From CAYVSP01 sp964453655 (lineage in GTDB: Bacteria; Patescibacteriota; Saccharimonadia; Saccharimonadales; CAYVSP01), in assembly GCA_964453655.1 (NCBI GenBank), contig CAYVSP010000030.1, positions 1 to 6,061 on the forward strand: DNA of 6,061 nt, read 5' to 3'. Below the pieces are notes generated by a model. It saw only the letters and a program-made list of their open reading frames with translations. It was not told where the DNA came from and made no database searches. This document shows, piece by piece, positions 1-4,903 of the stretch (position 1 is the stretch's first letter; each line of letters starts with the position of its first letter). The position numbers and the translations under genes are program-made.

Positions 1-30
1 GAGCATAATTCTTAACCATAAGTAACTCTT

Positions 31-39
31 GGGAGGGAG
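31..39 (+). promoter_or_regulatory. Shine-Dalgarno site of the DUF1761 gene
   Basis: A purine-rich GGGAGGGAG lies just upstream of the ATG at 42 and contains GGAGG-like pairing potential with the 16S 3' end. It supports the ATG at 42 over the in-frame ATG at 60, which would be about 20 bases away. A CATAAT at 4-9 could be the -10 box, but the window edge removes its upstream context, so no promoter is called. Confidence 0.6.
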
Positions 40-41
40 AT

Positions 42-461
42 ATGGAAGTACAAGTAAATATGTATGCAGTGCTGCTTGCCACACTGTCCAGTTTTGTGGT
101 GGGTTTTGTGTGGTATGCCAAACCAGTTTTTGGTAATGCTTGGATGAAGTTAGTTAAGATGGATGATAAGAAGCAGAAAGACGGGATGGCTAAAGCGATG
201 GTATTTGCTCTAGTCACTTCATTTTTAATGGCTTACGTGCTGGCTCATGTTACATATCTAGCAAACAGTTTTTTCCATAATTCCTACATGTCGGATGCGC
301 TTCAAACGGCGTTCTGGCTTTGGCTAGGCATTTCAGCCACTACCATAGTAATGCATGATGCTTTTGAGCAGCGGCCAATGAAGTTAACTGCCATGAACCT
401 TGGCAATCAGCTGGCTACTTTACTGGCGATGGGTTTCATAATCGGCTGGCTAAAACCTTAA
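42..461 (+). CDS. DUF1761 family four-helix membrane protein
   Basis: This encodes a 139-residue integral membrane protein. Hydrophobic segments are visible at about residues 7-26, 50-74, 86-104 and 116-137, joined by short polar loops, the first of which is lysine-rich (36-51). The first helix runs into GFVWYAKPVFGNAW (21-34). The pattern G-x-x-W-Y-x-x-x-x-F-G-x-x-W is the hallmark I associate with DUF1761, and both the length and the four-helix layout fit that family. No biochemical function is established for DUF1761 proteins, and nothing in the sequence points to a ligand or catalytic site. The gene has its own Shine-Dalgarno site. The next gene has its own promoter immediately after this stop codon, so the two are probably not functionally coupled. 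The family call is good; the function is unknown. Confidence 0.8.
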   Translation: MEVQVNMYAVLLATLSSFVVGFVWYAKPVFGNAWMKLVKMDDKKQKDGMAKAMVFALVTSFLMAYVLAHVTYLANSFFHNSYMSDALQTAFWLWLGISATTIVMHDAFEQRPMKLTAMNLGNQLATLLAMGFIIGWLKP

Positions 462-472
462 TTCTATAAACT

Positions 473-481
473 TGCTATACT
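473..481 (+). promoter_or_regulatory. Extended -10 promoter of the aldo/keto reductase gene
   Basis: TGCTATACT has a TGn extension followed by the hexamer TATACT (476-481). It lies in the short gap after the DUF1761 stop. No credible -35 is present at 16-18 bp spacing, which is usual for extended -10 promoters. Transcription would begin near 488 and leave a leader of about 18 bases that contains the GGAG ribosome site at 495-498. The same TGCTATnnT core precedes three further genes in the window. Confidence 0.55.
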
Positions 482-494
482 GAAAATAGTAAAC

Positions 495-498
495 GGAG
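495..498 (+). promoter_or_regulatory. GGAG ribosome site that decides the aldo/keto reductase start
   Basis: GGAG stands 7 bases before the TTG at 506 but only 1 base before the in-frame TTG at 500. The spacing therefore favours TTG 506 as the initiation codon. Confidence 0.65.
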
Positions 499-505
499 TT
501 TGCTT

Positions 506-1330
506 TTGTCACCGCCCAATTTGAAGTTAAATACTGGCGCCAGCATTCCTGCTATAGGTTTTGGTACTTGGAAAATGCGCTTAAATGGTACAGCTAAGAA
601 GGCGGTTGGGCAGGCGCTCGAGACCGGTTATAGACTTATCGATACTGCCAAAATTTATGGCAATGAAAAGGGAGTCGGCGCTGCCATAAATGAATCAAAT
701 ATTGCACGAAAAGATATTTTTGTAACAACGAAACTTTGGAATAGTGACCAAGGGTATGATTCAGCGTTTAAAGCATTTGATGAGTCGCTATCTAAGCTAG
801 GCTTGGACTACGTGGATTTATATCTGCTTCATTGGCCGGTAACTGGCAAACGTCGTGATAGTTGGCGGGCACTTGAGGAATTACACAGAAGCGGGCGAGC
901 CAGAGCAATCGGTGTTTCTAACTTCACCGTTCGGCACCTAGAGGAGCTATTGAGCCAAAGCAAGACTGTGCCGGCCATTAATCAAGTTGAATTCCATCCA
1001 TTTATTTATGACGATCAAAAAGAGTTACTGGAATTTTGCCAGCAGCATAAAATTATAGTTGAAGCCTATAGTCCATTGGCCCATGGACTGCGCGTTGAGG
1101 ACGAAACTATATCTCAAATAGCCGCAATACACGATAAGACGAACGGCCAAATTATGCTGCGCTGGGCGGTCCAGCACGGCACGATTCCTTTGCCAAAATC
1201 CACAACGTTAAAGCATATTCACGAGAACATTGACGTATTTGATTTTCAATTAGATGACAAAGAGATGGAAACCATAAATAACTTGAGTGACGGCGGTAGG
1301 AATTCTTGGGATCCAAGCAATATAGAATAG
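506..1330 (+). CDS. Aldo/keto reductase (AKR superfamily), NADPH-dependent
   Basis: This is a cytoplasmic oxidoreductase of 274 residues with a (beta/alpha)8 fold, expected to reduce aldehydes or ketones to alcohols with NADPH. The AKR catalytic tetrad is complete: D46 and Y51 in LIDTAKIYGNE, K76 in TTKLW and H109 in LLHWP. Other family motifs are GFGTW near residue 18, GVSNF, NQVEFHP, and the C-terminal cofactor motif PLPKSTTLKHIHEN, whose K-S and downstream H/E-N typify binding of the NADPH 2'-phosphate. The length is normal for the AKR5-like 2,5-diketo-D-gluconate reductase group, but the physiological substrate cannot be read from sequence. TTG at 506 is chosen because GGAG lies 7 bases upstream; TTG at 500 would add two residues but leaves almost no spacing. 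The gene has its own extended -10 promoter and no visible terminator. A detoxifying role against reactive carbonyls is a guess. Confidence 0.93.
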   Translation: MSPPNLKLNTGASIPAIGFGTWKMRLNGTAKKAVGQALETGYRLIDTAKIYGNEKGVGAAINESNIARKDIFVTTKLWNSDQGYDSAFKAFDESLSKLGLDYVDLYLLHWPVTGKRRDSWRALEELHRSGRARAIGVSNFTVRHLEELLSQSKTVPAINQVEFHPFIYDDQKELLEFCQQHKIIVEAYSPLAHGLRVEDETISQIAAIHDKTNGQIMLRWAVQHGTIPLPKSTTLKHIHENIDVFDFQLDDKEMETINNLSDGGRNSWDPSNIE

Positions 1331-1339
1331 TGCTATTAT
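1331..1339 (+). promoter_or_regulatory. Extended -10 promoter of the flavodoxin-fold reductase gene
   Basis: TGCTATTAT (TGn plus hexamer TATTAT at 1334-1339) begins on the base after the aldo/keto reductase stop codon. No good -35 is seen at normal spacing; TTGGGA at 1306-1311 is too far upstream. Transcription would start near 1346, giving a leader of about 24 bases. Confidence 0.5.
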
Positions 1340-1355
1340 TTAACTAACAAAAGTA

Positions 1356-1363
1356 AGCGGGGG
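1356..1363 (+). promoter_or_regulatory. G-rich ribosome binding site of the flavodoxin-fold gene
   Basis: AGCGGGGG ends six bases before the ATG at 1370. It is a purine-rich but non-canonical Shine-Dalgarno, with GGGG replacing GGAG, and it supports the ATG at 1370 as the start. Confidence 0.45.
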
Positions 1364-1369
1364 TAGACA

Positions 1370-2101
1370 ATGGCCGATCAACAATGGGATTTCACTGGCC
1401 TCAGGGCGTTATATATAAACTGCACGCTTACAAAATCACCAGATAAAAGCCATACCGAAACATTACTGCGTAGCAGCATGGCAATCATGGAGAAACATGG
1501 TGTTAAAACGGAACTTATTCGAGCCATTGACCGTGACATCGCCGTTGGTGTTTGGCCGGATATGCGCGAACATGGCTGGAAAGCTGATGAATGGCCAGAA
1601 ATTTATGAAAAAAGTGTTAAGCCGGCAAATATATTAGTGCTATGTGGCCCTATTTGGTTAGGTGATAATAGCAGCGAAATGAAAAAGGTGATTGAGCGGT
1701 TATACGCAAACTCTCATTTACTAAATAAAGATGGACAATACGCCGACTACGGCAAAGTTGGCGGCTGCTTGATAACGGGAAATGAGGATGGTATTAAGCA
1801 TTGCGCTATGAATATACTCTATAGTTTGCAGCATCTCGGTTATACCATTCCGCCCCAAGCCGATGCCGGCTGGATAGGCGAAGCTGGTCCGGGCCCGAGT
1901 TACGGTGACAAATTGGATGATGGTACCGTTGTTGGGCTAGACAATGATTTTACGCAACGCAACCTTACATTTATGACTTGGAACTTAATGCATGAAGCTA
2001 AAATGCTTAAGGATGCCGGCGGCATACCGGCCTACGGTAACCAGCGTTCTAAGTGGGATGCCGGTGATCGGTTCGACTTCAAAAATCCAGAGTACCGCTG
2101 A
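1370..2101 (+). CDS. Flavodoxin-fold NAD(P)H-dependent FMN reductase-like oxidoreductase
   Basis: This is a 243-residue cytoplasmic protein of the flavodoxin-like fold (NADPH-dependent FMN reductase / flavodoxin family). The first strand, LRALYINCTL (11-20), runs into a Thr/Ser-rich loop with S27, T29 and T31 ahead of a helix, the usual FMN phosphate cradle. A second strand ending in the loop GPIWLGDNSSEMKK (93-106) is the flavin-ring loop typical of this family. The motif TGNEDGIKHC (136-145) matches the conserved T-G-N-E-D-G segment of a subgroup often labelled simply flavodoxin family protein. The C-terminal part after about residue 185 is longer than in small flavodoxins and carries two-residue aromatic pairs but no extra domain I recognise. 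It probably transfers electrons from NAD(P)H to FMN, a quinone or another acceptor; the true substrate is unknown. It has its own promoter and its stop codon sits just before the next promoter. Confidence 0.85.
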   Translation: MADQQWDFTGLRALYINCTLTKSPDKSHTETLLRSSMAIMEKHGVKTELIRAIDRDIAVGVWPDMREHGWKADEWPEIYEKSVKPANILVLCGPIWLGDNSSEMKKVIERLYANSHLLNKDGQYADYGKVGGCLITGNEDGIKHCAMNILYSLQHLGYTIPPQADAGWIGEAGPGPSYGDKLDDGTVVGLDNDFTQRNLTFMTWNLMHEAKMLKDAGGIPAYGNQRSKWDAGDRFDFKNPEYR

Positions 2102-2104
2102 ACT

Positions 2105-2120
2105 TGCTATAATTCTTTAA
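2105..2120 (+). promoter_or_regulatory. Leaderless-type promoter of the GH1 glycosidase gene
   Basis: A consensus extended -10, TGCTATAAT (2105-2113), is followed by exactly seven bases and then the GTG start at 2121. The usual 6-8 base distance from -10 to +1 places transcription initiation at or next to the start codon, so the mRNA would have essentially no leader. No Shine-Dalgarno exists here, which fits. No -35 hexamer is recognisable. The whole gap between neighbouring genes is only 19 bases. Confidence 0.7.
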
Positions 2121-3392
2121 GTGAACGAAAAAACTAACATTAATATTTTTCCAAAGCATTTTTTTTGGGGGGCCAGCACAGCTGCCCACCAGGTGGAAGG
2201 CCACCTTGTAAACGATTGGTCGGTCTGGGAACTGGCCCATGCTAAAGAGCTGGCTTTGACGGCACATGAACGCTGGGGTCATTTACCGATCTGGCCGGAT
2301 ATAAAAAGACAAGCCGAGAATCCTAGCAACTATGTCTCCGGCAAAGGCGTAGAACACTACAAAAGATACAAAGAAGACTTCACCTTAATTAAAAAGTTAA
2401 ATCTCAATGCTCTAAGGTTTAGTATTGAATGGGCTAGATTAGAGCCTAAAGAAGGTGAGTGGAACGAAGAAGCCGTAGCGCATTATCACGACTATATAAA
2501 TGAGTTACGCAGACGCGGAATTGAGCCGCTTTTAAACATCTGGCACTGGACAATGCCAACCTGGTTTGCCGACAAAGGCGGCTTCAAAAAACGTAGCAAT
2601 GTGCGCTACTTTGACCACTTTGTGCAAAAGGTGGCCGATGAGTACGCTGAAGAGCTTACCTATATCATTACTCTTAATGAACCAAACGTCTATGTGACCT
2701 TTAGCTACCTGAATGGAGAGTGGACACCACAAGAAAAGAATCCTTGGAGCGCCATTAATGTCTACTGGAATTTAGTGCGCGCGCATAAGAAAGCTTACAA
2801 GATATTAAAGGCTAAGAAACCGTCGCTTGAGATTGGCATAGCCGCGCAACTGGCCAATATTCAGGCTAAACGGCCGCACAATCTGTTCGATGAATTATCC
2901 ACCAAAATTATGCGCTATGGTTGGAACTGGTGGTTTTTGCGCCGGATTCGTAAGCGGCAAGATTTTGTAGGAGTTAATTATTACTTTAGCGATTACTACA
3001 CCGGCTTATTCAAGCGGAAAAATCCGAATGTGCCGATTAATGATATGGGTTGGTACATGGAGCCCGAAGGCTTATATCCACTACTGTTAAGAGCTTGGGC
3101 TCGTTATAAAAAGCCTATTTTTATTACCGAAAATGGGGTAGCTGACCAAAACGATGAATATCGTCGCTGGTGGTTGGAAGAAACAATTGTCGCTATGGAG
3201 CGTGCCATGAGTGAAGGAGTTGATTTGCGTGGTTATTTCCATTGGAGCTTGCTTGATAACTTTGAGTGGGTCTACGGTTATTGGCCGCGGTTTGGATTGG
3301 TGGCAGTTGATAGGCAAAATGGCATGGAGCGAACTATCCGGCCTAGCGCTCGTTGGCTGGCGGATCGTTTAGAGGATTGGCGGAAGAACTGA
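2121..3392 (+). CDS. Glycoside hydrolase family 1 beta-glycosidase (beta-glucosidase-like)
   Basis: This is a 423-residue retaining beta-glycosidase of GH1 with a (beta/alpha)8 barrel. The N-terminal signature FFWGASTAAHQVEG (14-27) supplies the sugar-binding Q24. H142 lies in NIWHWTMP. The general acid/base E187 is in LNEPN and the nucleophile E337 is in ITENGV. DNFEW near the C-terminus gives E382 and W383 of the glycone subsite, inside the classic GYFHWSLLDNFEW block. All catalytic and glycone-binding landmarks are present, so it should be active on beta-glucosides, beta-galactosides or related sugars; aglycone preference cannot be read. At 423 residues it is at the short end of the family (commonly 440-480). 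There is no signal peptide, so it is cytoplasmic and would act on imported oligosaccharides or glycosides. GTG 2121 is the first plausible start and is positioned for leaderless translation. No transporter or sugar kinase gene is adjacent. Confidence 0.95.
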   Translation: MNEKTNINIFPKHFFWGASTAAHQVEGHLVNDWSVWELAHAKELALTAHERWGHLPIWPDIKRQAENPSNYVSGKGVEHYKRYKEDFTLIKKLNLNALRFSIEWARLEPKEGEWNEEAVAHYHDYINELRRRGIEPLLNIWHWTMPTWFADKGGFKKRSNVRYFDHFVQKVADEYAEELTYIITLNEPNVYVTFSYLNGEWTPQEKNPWSAINVYWNLVRAHKKAYKILKAKKPSLEIGIAAQLANIQAKRPHNLFDELSTKIMRYGWNWWFLRRIRKRQDFVGVNYYFSDYYTGLFKRKNPNVPINDMGWYMEPEGLYPLLLRAWARYKKPIFITENGVADQNDEYRRWWLEETIVAMERAMSEGVDLRGYFHWSLLDNFEWVYGYWPRFGLVAVDRQNGMERTIRPSARWLADRLEDWRKN

Positions 3393-3404
3393 ACCGTAAC
3401 TATA

Positions 3405-3433
3405 TTGACAAAAAGCATAACCTTTGCTATAAT
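3405..3433 (+). promoter_or_regulatory. Full-consensus promoter, leaderless type, of the LysM-like gene
   Basis: TTGACA (3405-3410) matches the sigma-70/sigma-A -35 consensus perfectly. A 17-bp spacer ending in TGC is followed by TATAAT (3428-3433), a perfect extended -10. Seven bases later comes ATG 3441, the same -10 to start distance as in the GH1 promoter, so transcription should begin at or beside the start codon. This is the strongest promoter in the window by sequence. Confidence 0.88.
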
Positions 3434-3440
3434 ATGGTAC

Positions 3441-3917
3441 ATGTCATTCAAAGATTCACTAATTGAACCTGGCGATGCAATGAGCTTGACCCGTAGAGGT
3501 AAAGTTGTCGCAGGATTAGGTACAGTTACAGTGGTTGCGCTAGCTAGCTTGTTACCAAAAACAAGTGAGGGGGGCTTACCAGCTACTGCCGACCAAGCAA
3601 GGCAAACAAAAGGGGCTTTAATAGGATCGGTTAATTCGACACCGGTTGTGTCGCCACCGGAAAATCCAAGCGATATGAAGATTGAAGCACAGCCCCCGCA
3701 AAAATATATGCCGCATGACGTCAAAGCTGGTGAAACTATCAGCGGTATAGTACACGAGGAAGTCGAGGACGGCTACATTGATCCGGATCATGAAGGAACT
3801 GCTGTCGCTACAATGGTCGCAAACAATGGTGGAACTGATCAGATAGGAGAAAAGTGGGGCGTGCAAGTTCCGGTTGATCGAACATCTCTACCAATTACAG
3901 CCCAAAACGCAGAATAG
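3441..3917 (+). CDS. Small membrane-anchored protein with degenerate LysM-like domain
   Basis: This is a 158-residue protein with no clear named homologue. Residues 1-19 are polar and end in RRGK. Residues 22-38 form a single hydrophobic segment, either an uncleaved anchor or a signal peptide without a lipobox, which predicts the remainder outside the membrane. Residues 40-88 are a Pro/Thr/Ser/Gly-rich linker. Residues 92-146 resemble a LysM fold: VKAGETISGIV matches the opening V-K-x-G-D-T-L-x-x-I, VATMVANNGG resembles the middle L-x-x-L-N, and IGEKWGVQVPV resembles the closing I-x-x-G-x-x-L-x-I-P. An acidic insertion (about 105-119) makes it atypical. LysM domains bind peptidoglycan or chitin, so a cell-surface role is inferred. 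ATG 3441 is chosen over a TTG at 3405 because that TTG is the -35 box itself, and ATG 3441 sits 7 bases after a perfect -10. ATG 3480 is a less likely alternative. Confidence 0.72.
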   Translation: MSFKDSLIEPGDAMSLTRRGKVVAGLGTVTVVALASLLPKTSEGGLPATADQARQTKGALIGSVNSTPVVSPPENPSDMKIEAQPPQKYMPHDVKAGETISGIVHEEVEDGYIDPDHEGTAVATMVANNGGTDQIGEKWGVQVPVDRTSLPITAQNAE

Positions 3918-3983
3918 CTTCTAGCGTGGTTAATAGCTAGGAGACCGCTACATATTGTGGTTTTAATTAAAAGATTGTAAAAC

Positions 3984-3992
3984 TGTGGATAA
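3984..3992 (+). promoter_or_regulatory. TGTGGATAA: isolated DnaA-box match or distal MraZ-type element
   Basis: TGTGGATAA is the exact complement of the DnaA box TTATCCACA. It also differs by one base from TGTGGGTAA at 4035-4043 in the mraZ operator array, and its GTGG begins 51 bases (about five helical turns) upstream of the first GTGGG. A lone copy does not make an origin; a distal MraZ contact or a coincidence is equally possible. Confidence 0.35.
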
Positions 3993-4017
3993 CTCTCTGT
4001 AAAAACAGAGAGATTTT
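3993..4017 (+). terminator. Probable intrinsic terminator after the LysM-like gene
   Basis: CTCTCTGT (3993-4000) and ACAGAGAG (4005-4012) form a perfect 8-bp stem around an AAAA loop, followed by ATTTTAAT. The U-tract is short, so efficiency may be modest. The element separates the metabolic genes from the mraZ operon. A weaker inverted repeat lies between the gene and this site (3918-3925 with 3936-3943, 8 bp including one G-U, 10-base loop) and has no U-tract. Confidence 0.65.
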
Positions 4018-4029
4018 AATAGAAAACAC

Positions 4030-4059
4030 TTGCTTGTGGGTAACTGTGGGTTGTACACT
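4030..4059 (+). promoter_or_regulatory. Candidate mraZ promoter overlapping the operator array
   Basis: TTGCTT (4030-4035) and TACACT (4054-4059) could be -35 and -10 boxes with an 18-bp spacer. Transcription would then start near 4066 and give a leader of about 67 bases. Two GTGGG elements would fall in the spacer and two around +1, a layout suited to repression. The hexamers match consensus only partly, so this is a moderate call. Confidence 0.42.
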
Positions 4060-4081
4060 CATGTTAGTGGGTAACCGTGGG
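4036..4081 (+). promoter_or_regulatory. MraZ operator array: four GTGGG boxes
   Basis: GTGGG occurs at 4036-4040, 4046-4050, 4067-4071 and 4077-4081. Start-to-start distances are 10, 21 and 10 bases, so all four lie on roughly one face of the helix. Three of the four read GTGGGTAAC. MraZ proteins bind direct TGGG-type repeats at about 10-bp intervals upstream of their own gene in Escherichia coli and other bacteria. The position just ahead of mraZ therefore makes this a confident prediction of an autoregulatory operator. Confidence 0.82.
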
Positions 4082-4132
4082 TAACCCCATCAACAAAAAA
4101 CAAAAAAATCCCAAGTAAATTAACGAGAGCAA

Positions 4133-4492
4133 ATGGCTACGGTAGACTATTTCCAGCGGAGACTCGACGACAAGCGGCGGTTAACCATACCGACCGAACT
4201 TAGAGACGAGTTTGAAAGCGGGGTAGTTATCACCCGTGGCTTCAAGCAGTACTTGCACTTGTATCCCAAATCTGTTTGGGATGAGCAAGTAGAGCCGCAG
4301 CTCCAAGGCAACATCCTTGATGAGCAGACGGCTGATTTGAACGTGCAATTTCGCATGGGCAAGACCGAAAGTATGCTTGACGGCAAACAAGGCCGCATTA
4401 CGCTTGAACCGGCATTGATTGAATTTGCTGGCATCAAACGTGAAGTAGCTGCCGTTCGTGCCGGCCGTTATTGGCGCTTAAAAGCTGCCTAA
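4133..4492 (+). CDS. mraZ: Transcriptional regulator MraZ (short form)
   Basis: This is a 119-residue DNA-binding regulator with two SpoVT-AbrB-type half-domains. The first carries LDDKRRLTIPTELR (11-24), whose D12-x-x-x-R16 matches the MraZ DxxxR motif. The second carries LDGKQGRITLEP (82-93), where the spacing is D83-x-x-x-x-R88, one residue longer than the DKQGR or DGAGR seen in Bacillus or Escherichia MraZ. The protein ends at RYWRLKAA, about where typical MraZ (roughly 143-152 residues) reads ELW, so the usual C-terminal helix is missing; the reading frame shows no sign of a frameshift. MraZ binds its own promoter as an oligomer and tunes the dcw genes, and the GTGGG array lies directly upstream. 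The Shine-Dalgarno is weak (GAGAG at 4125-4129). Its stop is followed by a long structured spacer, then rsmH, as in the usual mraZ-rsmH gene order. Confidence 0.93.
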   Translation: MATVDYFQRRLDDKRRLTIPTELRDEFESGVVITRGFKQYLHLYPKSVWDEQVEPQLQGNILDEQTADLNVQFRMGKTESMLDGKQGRITLEPALIEFAGIKREVAAVRAGRYWRLKAA

Positions 4493-4583
4493 CTTGGATC
4501 TCAAGAACATTAACAACTTAAACAATTTCTTCTCATAAAAGGGAAGAGCAGCCCGACAAAGTGTATTTCATTTTGCCGGCGCG

Positions 4584-4645
4584 ATGAGAAACCTGCACCG
4601 GAGGTCCTATTTGCCAAGCAAATGGGCCGCGTGGAGGTGTCTCAT
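4584..4645 (+). promoter_or_regulatory. 62-nt long RNA hairpin in the mraZ-rsmH spacer
   Basis: ATGAGA (4584-4589) pairs with TCTCAT (4640-4645). ACCT (4591-4594) pairs with AGGT (4635-4638). CAC (4596-4598) pairs with GTG (4631-4633), and CGG (4599-4601) pairs with CCG (4627-4629). CCTATTTGC (4606-4614) pairs with GCAAATGGG (4618-4626) around a CAA loop. That gives about 25 base pairs interrupted by two single mismatches, one bulge and a four-base asymmetric loop, which is far beyond chance for a spacer of this size. Confidence 0.72.
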
Positions 4646-4870
4646 AAAGAACAAAGTCAGTTAACTGGCAGTCAACAAGTGGCCTTAAGGCACACCACTT
4701 TAAAAACCTTCGCTCTTTAGCTAAAAAACACCTCCCAAAACTCCACCTCACACATAAGTCTCTCAAACTTAGTCTTAGCCAGTGGAAGAAGTCCTAAGAT
4801 CAAGAACGATCTTACCCTCAAGATTTCTCTCACATACACGGATAAGACTCTTCTATCCCTAGCGGATAGA

Positions 4871-4903
4871 AACACAAAAACAAAAACCCCAAAAAAACCA
4901 AAA
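4871..4903 (+). repeat. A/C-only stretch upstream of rsmH
   Basis: Thirty-three consecutive bases contain only A and C, mostly as CAAAAA units. A near-identical stretch with a single T occupies 4931-4964, directly before the GTG at 4965. Similar stretches precede mraZ (4091-4108) and the last gene (5972 onward). Such sequence cannot form stable RNA structure and may act as an open ribosome landing area. Confidence 0.5.

Noticed and set aside
3405..3440. TTG 3405 as the start of the LysM-like gene
   Set aside because: That TTG is the first three bases of the TTGACA -35 box, so it would lie upstream of the transcript.
3552..3572. Sortase signal (LPKTS) in the LysM-like protein
   Set aside because: It is not LPxTG and lies just after an N-terminal hydrophobic segment, whereas sorting signals sit at the C-terminus before a hydrophobic tail.
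3278..3724. 148-codon ORF on the - strand
   Set aside because: It overlaps the end of the GH1 gene and the LysM-like gene, runs straight through the consensus promoter between them, and shows no family motif.
3984..3992. Replication origin marked by a perfect DnaA box
   Set aside because: There is only one exact copy, no dnaA or dnaN, and no AT-rich unwinding region with clustered boxes. The near-copies downstream read GTGGG and fit MraZ boxes better.
4533..4766. 77-codon ORF on the - strand within the mraZ-rsmH spacer
   Set aside because: It has no recognisable protein family and its composition is unlike neighbouring genes. It spans the long hairpin, whose base pairing explains the sequence better than coding does.
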